Positions 34,264 to 43,891 of a DNA stretch of 64,000 bases are shown piece after piece. The notes below the pieces were generated by a model that was not told where the DNA came from, did no database searches, and saw only the letters and a program-made list of their open reading frames with translations. How positions within the stretch are numbered: the first letter of the stretch is position 1; the number at the start of each line of letters is the position of its first letter. This DNA is from Pelagibacterales bacterium SAG-MED28 (GTDB lineage Bacteria > Pseudomonadota > Alphaproteobacteria > Pelagibacterales > Pelagibacteraceae): the NCBI GenBank assembly GCA_014653835.1, contig JACWDY010000002.1, forward strand, positions 21,001 to 85,000. Reading direction: 5' to 3'. The position numbers were made by a program, and so were the translations under genes.

Positions 34264-35993
34264 TTTAAATTTTCTGTAATTCTAATTTCTTGATTTTTAA
34301 TTTCAAAAACTCTGTCGCAATAACTTAAAGGTTTGTTGCTGTGTGAAATAATAATTATAGTTATACTATCACTCAATTTTTTTAATATTTTTAAAACCTT
34401 TTCTTCTGTTTTCAAGTCCAAAGCATTAGTAGATTCATCCATTATTAAAACTTCGGGTGTGTGATAAAGTGCGCGAGCTAAACCAAGTCTTTGTCGCTGA
34501 CCTTGGGATAATCTAGACCCACCCTCTCCAATTTTTGTATCAAATCCATCGGGTAATTCATTAATTAACTTAATGATTTCTGCCTTATTACAACAATCCT
34601 CTAATTTCTTTAAATCAATTTTAGATTTTTCCTCAAAACAAATATTCATATAAATTGTATCATCTAATAAAAAAATTTCTTGTGGGACATAGCTAATATT
34701 TTTTTGCCAAGATTTTGGAAAATTATGAATATTAATTTTTTCTACAAAAATATTACCTTTGCTTGGTTTTTTAAATCCTGAGATAACATCTATCAAAGTG
34801 CTTTTACCGATTCCACTTTCACCTTTAATTCCAATGATTTCATTTTTATTTATTTTAAGATTTACATTTTTAAATAAAGTCCTATCAGTCTCTTTTATAG
34901 AGTATGAAACATCTTTTAATTCTATCGTTTCAAATTTTATTGATAGATCATCCTTGTCATTATTTTTATTATTTTTAAAATCTTTTATTGTTATCAATTC
35001 TTTAGTAATTAATTCAATAGATGGTTTTGAAATTTTTAATGATTGATAGCTATTATAAAGTTTTAAAAATGAAGGCATAACTCGAACAGCAGATATTACG
35101 AGCAAACTTAATAAGGCTAGAGTATTTTGAGTTTCATTTCCACTATAAAGAAAAATTACAATAGCCAAGAAAAGAGCCAATATAATTGCTACTTCTAAAA
35201 TAATTTTGGGGATCCTTACAAGTGCCTGCAAAAGTCTAGAAATGTTAAATAATTTAAAAGTATTTTTTGTAAAATCTTCTAAATATTTTTTTTCAGTATT
35301 ATATATTTTCATTTCACGGATACCATTTATACCATTTTGAATTCTATTAATTAAATGTTGATCTCCTTCTTGTCTTTCTTTTGAAAGTCTAGTTAATATT
35401 TTTTTTGTAAATAAATGATAAAGAATCATAGTGCCGAATATTGACAAGGACAATATTGCAAAAATTTTAGGGTAATAAAAAATTATTAAAAAACAAATTG
35501 CTGATGTAAATATCGCTTCAGTAACAAGAGATATAAAGTTTAAAACTCCATGAAATATATAAGAGCATTCCTTATAAACGAGATTTATTTTATAACTTGA
35601 TGCTGTTAGTGAATGATAATCTAAACTTTCGTTTAAAAATTTTTTAAAAAGTTCTTTTCTAAAAAAATATTCAATGTTCCATGATATTCTACTTTCTAAG
35701 AAAACCACATAAACTAAAATCAAATTTTTTATTATAAATGATGCAAAAATAAAAATAAAAATATACTTAATTATCTCATCCTCAGAAAAGGTAGCAAAAA
35801 TATTACTATCGAAAGGAATAAAAAATTTAACATTGGACAATTGTTCTCCTAAAAAGAATAATACTAAAGGCACAATAGAACCTATACTCAGGACTTCGAG
35901 ACCTATCGTAAAAAAGGATAAAAAAAACAAAATAAAAAAGCCTTTTTTTTGTGAACTACTCAGCAATTGAAAAAAGTTTAAAAAAGTATTCAT
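34260..35993 (-). CDS. ABC transporter, fused permease and ATPase (MsbA/PglK type)
   Basis: Exporter of 577 residues. Six membrane helices lie in residues about 15-330. The ATPase has GESGIGKSTLIDV (Walker A, about 385-397), LSQGQRQRLGLARAL (signature) and EVLIMDESTNALDL (Walker B). It likely flips a lipid-linked glycan made by the same operon. It is the second gene after the MarR regulator, six bases apart. Confidence 0.88.
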   Translation of the reverse strand: MNTFLNFFQLLSSSQKKGFFILFFLSFFTIGLEVLSIGSIVPLVLFFLGEQLSNVKFFIPFDSNIFATFSEDEIIKYIFIFIFASFIIKNLILVYVVFLESRISWNIEYFFRKELFKKFLNESLDYHSLTASSYKINLVYKECSYIFHGVLNFISLVTEAIFTSAICFLIIFYYPKIFAILSLSIFGTMILYHLFTKKILTRLSKERQEGDQHLINRIQNGINGIREMKIYNTEKKYLEDFTKNTFKLFNISRLLQALVRIPKIILEVAIILALFLAIVIFLYSGNETQNTLALLSLLVISAVRVMPSFLKLYNSYQSLKISKPSIELITKELITIKDFKNNKNNDKDDLSIKFETIELKDVSYSIKETDRTLFKNVNLKINKNEIIGIKGESGIGKSTLIDVISGFKKPSKGNIFVEKINIHNFPKSWQKNISYVPQEIFLLDDTIYMNICFEEKSKIDLKKLEDCCNKAEIIKLINELPDGFDTKIGEGGSRLSQGQRQRLGLARALYHTPEVLIMDESTNALDLKTEEKVLKILKKLSDSITIIIISHSNKPLSYCDRVFEIKNQEIRITENLK

Positions 35994-35999
35994 TTTAGA

Positions 36000-36296
36000 T
36001 TAATTTTCTAAATCTTTCTTTAAACTTTCATATTCTTGCATTTTTTGTTTCATAAACTTAATTGTAATTTTTGTTTTTTGTTGTAGACCCTTTGGAGTTA
36101 ACACATATAAATATTTAATTTTTTTTTTGCTTTGATTGAAGTTTCTAATTTTAACAAACCCCTTTTTTTTTAACTCTTTAAGACAATAATTAATTTTTCC
36201 CAGACTAATACCTAGCTTTTTTGACAGTAAACGTTGAGAAATTTTTTTTTCTTTATTTATTTTGTTAAGAACTTTTAAATGATCTTCATTATTCAT
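36000..36296 (-). CDS. MarR-family EPS-associated transcriptional regulator
   Basis: 98-residue winged helix: SQRLLSKKLGISLGKINYCL is the helix-turn-helix (about 21-40), KKGFVKIRNF and KIKYLYVLTPKGL the wing, and a C-terminal helix for dimerisation. It matches the small MarR-like regulators (TIGR04176) that head exopolysaccharide clusters. It leads the minus-strand operon through rfbF. A palindrome in its divergent promoter is a candidate self-operator. Confidence 0.85.
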   Translation of the reverse strand: MNNEDHLKVLNKINKEKKISQRLLSKKLGISLGKINYCLKELKKKGFVKIRNFNQSKKKIKYLYVLTPKGLQQKTKITIKFMKQKMQEYESLKKDLEN

Positions 36297-36343
36297 TATA
36301 ATTTTATAATACAGTTCATTTATTGTACAGTAAAGGATTATCT

Positions 36344-36358
36344 GTTCAAGTATTGAAC
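36344..36358. promoter_or_regulatory. Inverted repeat GTTCAA-N3-TTGAAC in the marR divergent promoter
   Basis: Perfect 6-3-6 inverted repeat in the 90-base gap between the MarR gene and the gene at 36387. The right arm TTGAAC could serve as a -35 box for the plus-strand gene, with TGTAAT (36374-36379) as a weak -10. The same arms and 3-base spacing recur at 42226-42246. Likely operator for the adjacent regulator; this is inference. Confidence 0.6.
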
Positions 36359-36386
36359 TTAAAGTAATTTTATTGTAATTTAAAAA

Positions 36387-37838
36387 ATGTTTTTGATAAC
36401 TAAAACACTTAAAAAAAGTAAAGACTCTGGCAAAAATGTAGAAAATTTAAAAAAAATTATCGACTCGTCGATTAAAAAAGATAGATTAAATAAAATTTTT
36501 TTAAATGATATTTCCTCCACTATCGATCTTCCTCGTAAAGTAGTTGAAAAAAAATCTAAACAAATAATTTTGAAAGAATTTAATTATAATAAGTTCAAAT
36601 TTCAAAATACTAATAATATTTTAATTAATTTTTTTTCCAATTTAAAAATTTTATTTTATTTTTTTTCACTTTTACTATGCATACATTTCTTTAATTTTAA
36701 AAAAAAAAAAATATATACTTCTATTTTGATTGAAGATCTTCATGGTGAAAGAGCTTTAAATATTTATAATAAAATAATTAAAAAAAATAAAAAAACCTTT
36801 TTGTTGCTGCCAAATTTTTTTGTTTCAAAATATAAACTTTGTCCGTATAAGTATGTTAAATTAATTCCATATAAAAAAGATATTTTTAAAAATAAAAAAA
36901 TCGTTAGTTTAATATTTAAATATTTTTTTATAAGTTTAAAATATAAACAAAATTTTTTAAAAATATTATTTCCTATTATTTACTCGTATGCAAAAAATTT
37001 CAGCAAATATTCTTATATTAATTCAAATTATTTATTACATAGTAGAATTTATTTATCTTGCCCGATTAGAAATTACTTATACAAAAAATTAGGAGGCAAA
37101 AAAATTATAACAATTCAATCACACATTATTGAAAACACAATAAGCTTATATAGTGATATGGATCATCTACTTACATTTGGAAAAAGTGGTGAAACCAAAA
37201 AAAAGTTAATTAAGTTAGGTGGAAGGATCGATAAAATTCAGCCTGTTGGTTCTTTAAGGATGGAATATGAGTTAGATTTTAAGAGAACATTAACTAAGAA
37301 GAAAATTGATATATTAATATTGGGTGTCAATCCTACTAAGTGGATGGATACCTCTAATGACATAAAAAAAAATTACTATGTTTTTTTAGATTGGATTGTT
37401 AAAATTGCAAAATTATATCCACAATTGTCAATTACATACAAACATCACTGGAGTTTTCAAGGTGACTCTATTGAGGATAAAATATTGCTTAATTCTAATA
37501 TAAAAAGAATTATAAAAGATAAAAATAATCTTAGTAGTTATGATTACTTGAATGAAGGTAATTTGGTCCTATCATTTTGTTCAACAATGATTTTAGAGGC
37601 TCAAGCAATAAATAAACCTGCTTTTTTTATTGATCCAAACAACTCTAGTACTACCTTTTTTTCTTATTTACCCTCGTTAAAAGAGTTACGTATTAATAAG
37701 TTTAAAATGCTAGAACAAAATGTGAAAAAATTTGTTTTAAAAAAAAATTATAATTACAAAATTAAAGATAAAAATTTAATTTGCCTTAAGAGTAAAAATG
37801 TGAGTAATAAAATATTGAATTATCTAAAAAAAAAATAA
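36387..37838 (+). CDS. Surface carbohydrate biosynthesis protein, GT-B-like, family unrecognised
   Basis: 483 residues. After a basic start there is one hydrophobic stretch (about 85-107) and a Lys/Phe-rich middle. The C-terminal part has transferase-like phrases: LTFGKSGETKKKLIKLGG, ITYKHHWSF, and LSFCSTMILEAQAINKPAFFID near 393-414. This resembles capsule-type GT-B proteins in which a late Ser/Glu-Ala motif binds the donor. Diverges from the MarR gene under the palindrome. Substrate unknown. Confidence 0.5.
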   Translation: MFLITKTLKKSKDSGKNVENLKKIIDSSIKKDRLNKIFLNDISSTIDLPRKVVEKKSKQIILKEFNYNKFKFQNTNNILINFFSNLKILFYFFSLLLCIHFFNFKKKKIYTSILIEDLHGERALNIYNKIIKKNKKTFLLLPNFFVSKYKLCPYKYVKLIPYKKDIFKNKKIVSLIFKYFFISLKYKQNFLKILFPIIYSYAKNFSKYSYINSNYLLHSRIYLSCPIRNYLYKKLGGKKIITIQSHIIENTISLYSDMDHLLTFGKSGETKKKLIKLGGRIDKIQPVGSLRMEYELDFKRTLTKKKIDILILGVNPTKWMDTSNDIKKNYYVFLDWIVKIAKLYPQLSITYKHHWSFQGDSIEDKILLNSNIKRIIKDKNNLSSYDYLNEGNLVLSFCSTMILEAQAINKPAFFIDPNNSSTTFFSYLPSLKELRINKFKMLEQNVKKFVLKKNYNYKIKDKNLICLKSKNVSNKILNYLKKK

Positions 37839-37841
37839 TAT

Positions 37842-38858
37842 TTATTTTAATTTAATTTTTTCATATTTATAAAAATTTTTTTTAAATTTTTTATTTAATA
37901 TTTTATTTATTTCTCTTGCATCCAAACCAATATTTGGTCTTAAACATAGCAAATCTTTTTTTATAATCTTTTCACCGGCCATTATGTCTCTTGCGGGATA
38001 AATAGCTCTTCTAAAAATTTCGCTATGATTTGCTGATTTTTCAGAAAAGGTTATCTTTTTAAACTTACTACCTCTCATCAAGTTTATTTCAGATATTTTG
38101 TTATTCAATGTTATAACTTCTTTGTAAGTTAGAGAAACTTTATGATCTCTAAATTTTTTTCGTTTTCTTGTATCTGTAAAGTGAAACTCCATAATTTCCG
38201 ATCCTAAAAGATAAGCTACTAATATAGCCTGATTTCCTTCTGAGTGATCAGAAAATCCTACTGTCAAACCTGTTTTTTTTCTTAAATATTTAATCGCATT
38301 TAAATTCAAATCCTCGAGTTTGCATGGATAAGATGCAGTGCATTGTAGTAATGCAAGATTATTTTTTTCTTTATAAATTCGATTAGATTTTCTGAGGAAA
38401 TTGATGGTTTGAGTTATTTCTTTCAAGTTTGATAGTCCAGTTGAAAATAGAATTGGTTTATTTTTTTTTGCTATTTCACTTAGAACTGGGTAAGCAGTTA
38501 AATCACCTGATCCAATTTTATAAAAGTCCATATATTTATCTATCCAATTAATCATCTTTACGTCCCAAACAGAGGCTGAATACTTAATGCCTTTATCTTT
38601 AACCATTTTGGCAAGATACAAATATTGAGATTTTTTCAATTGAAATTTGTTAATTTGTTTAAATCTTTTAATAGAGTTCTTTTTATTAATCAAACCCTCA
38701 CCGGAATATAGCTGAAATTTTATAACGTCTACATTGGCTTTGATAGCTAATCTGACAAGTTTTTTTGCTTGTTCAAAATTTCCCTCATGATTAGCACCAA
38801 TTTCTGCAATCATCATTGGTCCATATTTGCCTGACCAAAAAGAATTTTTTTTATTCAT
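37842..38858 (-). CDS. neuB: N-acetylneuraminate synthase-like (NeuB family)
   Basis: Condenses phosphoenolpyruvate with an N-acyl sugar to form a nonulosonic acid. The barrel shows MMIAEIGANHEGNFEQAK, VDVIKFQLYSGEG, FYKIGSGDLTAYPVL, LLQCTASYPC and VGFSDHSEGNQA. The C-terminal antifreeze-like (SAF) domain (about 280-338) has RRAIYPARDIMAGEKI. Length 338 is normal. The matching activator NeuA is 5 kb away at 43865. No NeuC or Pse/Leg precursor genes are in the window, so the exact sugar is open. Confidence 0.88.
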   Translation of the reverse strand: MNKKNSFWSGKYGPMMIAEIGANHEGNFEQAKKLVRLAIKANVDVIKFQLYSGEGLINKKNSIKRFKQINKFQLKKSQYLYLAKMVKDKGIKYSASVWDVKMINWIDKYMDFYKIGSGDLTAYPVLSEIAKKNKPILFSTGLSNLKEITQTINFLRKSNRIYKEKNNLALLQCTASYPCKLEDLNLNAIKYLRKKTGLTVGFSDHSEGNQAILVAYLLGSEIMEFHFTDTRKRKKFRDHKVSLTYKEVITLNNKISEINLMRGSKFKKITFSEKSANHSEIFRRAIYPARDIMAGEKIIKKDLLCLRPNIGLDAREINKILNKKFKKNFYKYEKIKLK

Positions 38859-38859
38859 C

Positions 38860-40113
38860 TTAGAGTTGCCAATCTACCTTATTTTTAGGAAATATAGACT
38901 TTATATCTATAATTTTTAAATTTTTATTACCCAAAGATCTTAAGTAATTAATTGTAAATTTTTTTATCTTATTGTGAGGTACGGCTATTATTATAATATC
39001 ATAATATTTTTTTTTAAAATTTTTTTCAATTTTAATATTGTAAAGTTTATCTATTTGTTGTTTATCAACAATTGGGTCATAAACGTAAATCTTATTTTTT
39101 TTTTTAAAAAAATTATAAAGTTCAAATGCCTTCGAATTTCTAATATCATTGCAATTTTCTTTAAAAGTAATTCCAAGAAAAAGTATTTTATTTCTTTTTT
39201 TTTTGACGAGAATTTTTAATGTTTCGTCATGAATAAATTTAGGTATGGCATCGTTAACTTTTCTACCTGATGAAATCATAAAAGGTCTAAAGCCAGTTTT
39301 CAGAGCTTTATATTTCAGATAATATGGGTCAACACCAATACAATGACCCCCGACTAAGCCTGGTATAAAATTTATAAAATTCCATTTAGTATTAGCGGCT
39401 GCTAATACATCTTTTGTATTAATGTCTAACTTGTGAAAAAGCATCGAAAGCTCATTTACAAACGCAATATTAATATCTCTTTGGCTATTTTCAATAACTT
39501 TTGCAGCCTCTGCAGTTTTTATATTAGCGGCTACAAATAATTTTCTTTTAACAACTTTACTATAGATTTCTTTCATTAATTTTGTTGCCTTTAAATTTGA
39601 TCCACTTATGATTTTTATTTGATTGCTTAATTTATATTTTGACTTTCCTGGATCAATCCTTTCTGGAGAATAACCAACAAAAAAATCTTTATTAAGTGTA
39701 AATTTTGTTTTTTTTTCAATTATTGGAATTAAAATATCGTCAGTACAGCCAGGGTAAACGGTTGACTCAAAAACTATAGTGCTATCTTTTTTAAGATGAG
39801 ATGCAACAATTTTAGTTGCTCTTATAATACTCCTAAGATCTGGTTTTTTATTTTTATCTACAGGTGTGGGAACAGTAATAATAAAAATATTACTTTCTTT
39901 AATGTGTTTTTTTTCATTTGAAATAAATATTTTAGAATTCTTTATTAATTTTTTAGAGCTTTCACCTGTAATATCAATTCCTTTTTTTAACTTTCTAACT
40001 CTTTCAGAATCAATATCAAAACCTACAACTTTAAAATATTTTGATAAAGATAGAGCCAAAGGTAAGCCTACATAACCTAATCCTATTAAGCTTATTTTAT
40101 ATTTATTTGACAT
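38860..40113 (-). CDS. UDP-sugar 6-dehydrogenase (WbpA/TviB-like)
   Basis: Oxidises C6 of a UDP-hexose(-NAc) to a uronate in two steps. Segments in order: ISLIGLGYVGLPLAL, FIITVPTPVDKNKKPD, VFESTVYPGCTDD, GYSPERIDPG, and LVGGHCIGVDPYYL with the catalytic cysteine near 260. The C-terminal domain has FLGITFKENCNDIRNS. 417 residues. Overlaps the epimerase gene by 11 bases, so the pair probably works together. Confidence 0.92.
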   Translation of the reverse strand: MSNKYKISLIGLGYVGLPLALSLSKYFKVVGFDIDSERVRKLKKGIDITGESSKKLIKNSKIFISNEKKHIKESNIFIITVPTPVDKNKKPDLRSIIRATKIVASHLKKDSTIVFESTVYPGCTDDILIPIIEKKTKFTLNKDFFVGYSPERIDPGKSKYKLSNQIKIISGSNLKATKLMKEIYSKVVKRKLFVAANIKTAEAAKVIENSQRDINIAFVNELSMLFHKLDINTKDVLAAANTKWNFINFIPGLVGGHCIGVDPYYLKYKALKTGFRPFMISSGRKVNDAIPKFIHDETLKILVKKKRNKILFLGITFKENCNDIRNSKAFELYNFFKKKNKIYVYDPIVDKQQIDKLYNIKIEKNFKKKYYDIIIIAVPHNKIKKFTINYLRSLGNKNLKIIDIKSIFPKNKVDWQL

Positions 40114-41074
40114 TATAATAATCCTTGTACCAATTTACAAAATTTTTAATACCCATCAAAAAATTAGTAGGTTTTTTAAATTTTATAATTTTTTTTATTT
40201 CTTTCGAATAAGATAAAGACGCAGGTATATCCGTCGATATTTTTTTTTCTAAAATTATTTTGGCTTTTTTATTTAATTGCTTTTCTAAAATTTTAACTAA
40301 GGAAATAATTTTAATTTTTTTCCCTGAAGAGATATTTAATATTTTAAAGAAATTTTTTTTCTTCTTAACTTTCATTAATTTATAAATATTTTCAATTAGA
40401 TCCTCTATATACGTGAAATCTCTGTAATTGTTACCCCGATTGTACAGTACCAATTTTTTACCACTAATAATTTGATTACAAAATTTAAAAATACTTAAAT
40501 CTGGCCTGCCGTATGAGCCGTAGACAGTAAAAAACCTTATGCCAAACATACTTATATTAAATTGTCTATTATAATAATATGCTAAAATTTCATTATTTTT
40601 TTTAGTTGCGCCGTAGAGGGAGATGGGATTATCTGTTTTTTGCTTCTCATCAAAAGGTAGTCTATTTAAACCATAAATAGACGAAGATGAGGCAAAAATT
40701 AATCTTTTAACTTTGTATTTTTTTGAAAGCTCAAGTAAATTAAAAAATCCTAATTCATTCGTATAGATATATTTTTCGGGAAATTTTAAAGAATATTGAA
40801 CCCCTGCATAAGCAGCTAAATTTATAATTTGATCAAATTTATTTTTTTTAAAAATTAAATTTAGCTTTTTAAAATTTGAAATATCTGTTTTTAAAAATTT
40901 AAAATAATTATTTTTTTTTAATATACTAAGTCTTTTAACCTTAAGCTTTTTATCATAATAATTATTAAGAGTATCAATACCAATCACTTGGATTTTTTTA
41001 TTTATAAGTAATTTTGCTAAATGAAAACCTATAAATCCAGCGCATCCAGTAATTAAAATTTTATTATTAATCAT
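40103..41074 (-). CDS. UDP-glucuronate 4-epimerase-like SDR
   Basis: Extended SDR of 323 residues: LITGCAGFIGFHLAKLL, IDTLNNYYDKKLK, NLAAYAGVQYSL, SSSSIYG and YGATKKNNE (YxxxK). RFFTVYGSYGRPDLSIF is characteristic of the uronate epimerases (LpsL/Cap1J). Fits after the UDP-sugar dehydrogenase, giving UDP-galacturonate or an N-acetyl analogue. Overlaps the methyltransferase gene by eight bases. Confidence 0.87.
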   Translation of the reverse strand: MINNKILITGCAGFIGFHLAKLLINKKIQVIGIDTLNNYYDKKLKVKRLSILKKNNYFKFLKTDISNFKKLNLIFKKNKFDQIINLAAYAGVQYSLKFPEKYIYTNELGFFNLLELSKKYKVKRLIFASSSSIYGLNRLPFDEKQKTDNPISLYGATKKNNEILAYYYNRQFNISMFGIRFFTVYGSYGRPDLSIFKFCNQIISGKKLVLYNRGNNYRDFTYIEDLIENIYKLMKVKKKKNFFKILNISSGKKIKIISLVKILEKQLNKKAKIILEKKISTDIPASLSYSKEIKKIIKFKKPTNFLMGIKNFVNWYKDYYNVK

Positions 41075-42188
41075 TAGTAGCTAAATTTTTAAACCACACT
41101 TTTGTTTTATATCTCCAATTAGAAAAAAAAGGAGTTTGAATAGTTGAAAAAAGTAAATCAAAATTCTTTGGTATTGGAAAATTATCAATTATTACTTCTA
41201 TATGACTAGTGTCTTTACGGGCAGTAGGTTTATTTGAGTTGCTAGAAACAATTAATTTTACTGACTCAGGTAAATTCTCTAAATAATATTTAACTGTCTT
41301 AAAACCCATTTCACTAAATGAAGCAAAATTACACATTAAATCAAAATCATTATATTTTTTTATCTCATCAAAAAATGCAGACGGAATTAAATAAATTTTT
41401 TTTAAATTTAAATTAAGCTTAGAGTGAATTTCATTTTTAGAATTAATTAAATCAACTTTATCCTCGCCAAATTTTGAACATAAGTAATAATATGCAATAG
41501 TGAGTGATGAAGGTACATCAAATATAGTTACAGATTGTATTTTTTCATCATCATGCAATCTTTCTGCGAGAGATCCAAAACCTCCTCCTATTTCTAAAAT
41601 ATTAAATTTTTTTTTATTTTTGATAAGATTAAGAGAGTTAATTATCAAATTTTTTTGACTATTTGATGAAATGTCTAAAAAATGAAACTTATTTTTATCT
41701 TCGCGATACCCCCATTTATTAATTCTATCTGAAGTTGGTAGTCCAGAAAAATTTCTAAAGATAATTTTATATAATTCAACATCCCTCAAAAAAAGAATTA
41801 AAGCAGTATAGTCTTTCTTTATTTCGTTATAATGGGAATAACTCCAAAGACCCTTAATTAAAGAATTGTAGAACATATTTTCATGTAACAGGATAATCTT
41901 CTCTAAATCACCGCTTCCGTAGGTTTCAAATTGATCTTTTTTATTTATTAATAAATAATTTTTCCATAATCCACTAATTTTCAAATTTTCATTAATTTCA
42001 AAATTGTTGTAAAGAAAATCACACTTTTTATAAAATTCTAATATTTTTTTTACAATTTTTTTTTTCAAATCGAGATTTTTTACCTTTTCGAGTTTAATTG
42101 GGCCATCACTATAAAATTTTAATTGAAGTTTTTGTAATTTACTTTTTGTTCTAAAAAAATTTACGCAATTTATTGCAAATTTAATCAT
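41067..42188 (-). CDS. Putative sugar O-methyltransferase (TIGR04371-like)
   Basis: 373 residues. The SAM-binding loop ILEIGGGFGSLAERL (about 197-211) is followed by VTIFDVPSSLTIAYYYL and NFASFSEMG. The C-terminal PFFSNWRYKTKVWF and long N-terminal region match the family found in polysaccharide loci. Likely caps or decorates a glycan with methyl groups. It diverges from the LIC12162-like gene across a palindrome-bearing promoter. Confidence 0.75.
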   Translation of the reverse strand: MIKFAINCVNFFRTKSKLQKLQLKFYSDGPIKLEKVKNLDLKKKIVKKILEFYKKCDFLYNNFEINENLKISGLWKNYLLINKKDQFETYGSGDLEKIILLHENMFYNSLIKGLWSYSHYNEIKKDYTALILFLRDVELYKIIFRNFSGLPTSDRINKWGYREDKNKFHFLDISSNSQKNLIINSLNLIKNKKKFNILEIGGGFGSLAERLHDDEKIQSVTIFDVPSSLTIAYYYLCSKFGEDKVDLINSKNEIHSKLNLNLKKIYLIPSAFFDEIKKYNDFDLMCNFASFSEMGFKTVKYYLENLPESVKLIVSSNSNKPTARKDTSHIEVIIDNFPIPKNFDLLFSTIQTPFFSNWRYKTKVWFKNLATND

Positions 42189-42225
42189 TTTTTATATTTA
42201 TAATTATGATATGTTTTATACACAT

Positions 42226-42246
42226 ATTGTTCAATATTTGAACAAT
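42226..42246. promoter_or_regulatory. Perfect 21-base palindrome, same core as the marR operator
   Basis: ATTGTTCAA-TAT-TTGAACAAT, nine-base arms with a 3-base centre, no mismatch. The inner GTTCAA-N3-TTGAAC is identical to the repeat at 36344-36358. Its right arm overlaps the -35 box of a promoter facing the 42311 gene. Candidate binding site of the MarR-type regulator 6 kb away. Confidence 0.7.
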
Positions 42247-42265
42247 CTATCATTTGTGCTATAAT
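42238..42265 (+). promoter_or_regulatory. Promoter of the 42311 gene, overlapped by the palindrome
   Basis: TTGAAC (42238-42243) and a consensus TATAAT (42260-42265) with a 16-base spacer. Expected start near 42272, leaving a leader of about 39 bases. A protein bound at the palindrome would cover the -35 box, consistent with repression. Confidence 0.55.
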
Positions 42266-42310
42266 TAGTAAAGTAAATACAATGTTCTTAAATAATATTT
42301 TTATTATCAA

Positions 42311-43891
42311 ATGAAATCAATATCATTAAGCGATTTAATGAATAAAGCTCATCCTTGGGAAAATTCCAATTATTACCACTTAAAATTTAAATTTTTAAAA
42401 AAAAAACACAAAAAATTCTTAAAAATTTTTCACTCTATCTTAAACAAAAATCACAATGTGAGATTTTCAGAAAAATACTGGGAAATTATATTAAGTAATT
42501 ACATATTTCAAATTTTGTACATTTACTACGAAAGAAAAGAATGTGTTAAAAGTTTTAAAAGAATAAAAACTTTTAAATTGATTAATAACAATCCAAAAAT
42601 AAGGTCATATGAGGATTTAAGAACGAACTTTGAATTTTTGCATGAATATATTCACACTAAGATTGTAGAACATTATTTTCCTCGCAAAAAAAAAATATAT
42701 TTTGAAAAGTTCTTTAAATTAAATGAGGCATTTAAAAAAAATAAATCTATAAATTATATATTGAATTATTTTTTTGAAAAAATCTTTAATATTATATTCT
42801 CTTTCAAACGAAATACAAAAGTTTGCAATGTCGGTAGTAAAGGTTTTATCTCAAAAATAAAATTACATTCCTTATTTAAAAAATTTAATATGAGTCTAGA
42901 AATGAATTATAAACTAAACTCCGATATAAGAAAAAAATTATTGAATTATTCAAATTTAAAAGCCGAACAAAAACTTATATTTTCGTTAATGATTAATTTA
43001 TTGCCTATGAACTATTTAGAAAATTTTAAAGTTTTATCTGATTCGATAAAAAAAAATTATTCAATTACTAAACTACTTTATGCAGAGTATTTTGATGACC
43101 CATTAAGATTTCTGGCGGCCCAAATTAAAGAAAGTAATGGTAAATTGTTAATAGCTCAGCACGGTGGAAACTATTGGACTTTCAAAGAACATTTTTCAAG
43201 AGAATTTGAAATTAAGATTGCAGATTATTATTTCCCATGGGGAAAAAGAAGTTCAAAAAGAACTAATATATTTGGTTACTCAAAAAAAAAATGTAATTTA
43301 AAAAAAAACGTAGATCATAGGTGTATTATTTCTTTACCAAAATTATCTGATTTTCATAGATCTCTTGACTCAAATACTATATTTAAACCAAAAAAATTAT
43401 TAGAAGAAAATATTTTTTTATTTTATAAAAATCTAAATAATGAAATTAAAAAAAATTCATTTTTTAAAATGCATATTACTCAAAAAAAATACCAAAATTT
43501 ACTCTATCAAAAATTTAGCAATAAATTAATTAAATTTGTTCCAGGAGAGAATTTCTTTTCTAAAAATTATAAAGTTTCAATTCATACTTATTTTGGAAGT
43601 TCTTTTTTAGAAAGCATGATAAATGATATACCGTCGATTTTAATTATTCAAAATTTTGACGCTAACGACAAATTTACAGTTAACCAATTGAAAGTCTTAA
43701 AAAAATATCAAATCGTTTTTACTTCCTCAAAAAAAGCATCATTTTTTATCAATAAAAATTGGAGACAAATGAATGAATGGTGGAATAGCAAACCAGTTAA
43801 AAGCACCCGTGAAAAATTTTTGGAAAATTTTGGTTTTCATAATAATAATTTAAACAATGAGATTTTAAACTTTGCTTCTAGGATTAATTAA
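42311..43891 (+). CDS. LIC12162-family O-antigen transferase-like protein
   Basis: 526 residues. The middle motif LLIAQHGGNYWTFKEHFSREFEIKIADYYFPWG is read in pieces: LIAQHGGNYW (about 278-287) and FEIKIADYYFPWG (about 296-308), both hallmarks of the LIC12162 family in spirochaete and marine O-antigen loci. HTYFGSSFLESMINDIPSI near 435-453 resembles a GT-B donor site. Probable transferase with unknown sugar. Its end overlaps the convergent NeuA gene by 27 bases. Confidence 0.7.
   Translation: MKSISLSDLMNKAHPWENSNYYHLKFKFLKKKHKKFLKIFHSILNKNHNVRFSEKYWEIILSNYIFQILYIYYERKECVKSFKRIKTFKLINNNPKIRSYEDLRTNFEFLHEYIHTKIVEHYFPRKKKIYFEKFFKLNEAFKKNKSINYILNYFFEKIFNIIFSFKRNTKVCNVGSKGFISKIKLHSLFKKFNMSLEMNYKLNSDIRKKLLNYSNLKAEQKLIFSLMINLLPMNYLENFKVLSDSIKKNYSITKLLYAEYFDDPLRFLAAQIKESNGKLLIAQHGGNYWTFKEHFSREFEIKIADYYFPWGKRSSKRTNIFGYSKKKCNLKKNVDHRCIISLPKLSDFHRSLDSNTIFKPKKLLEENIFLFYKNLNNEIKKNSFFKMHITQKKYQNLLYQKFSNKLIKFVPGENFFSKNYKVSIHTYFGSSFLESMINDIPSILIIQNFDANDKFTVNQLKVLKKYQIVFTSSKKASFFINKNWRQMNEWWNSKPVKSTREKFLENFGFHNNNLNNEILNFASRIN

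Noticed and set aside
34260..35993. Considering the ABC protein as a peptide or drug exporter
   Set aside because: Position directly after an EPS-type MarR gene and before sugar-transfer genes favours a glycan flippase, though sequence alone cannot decide.
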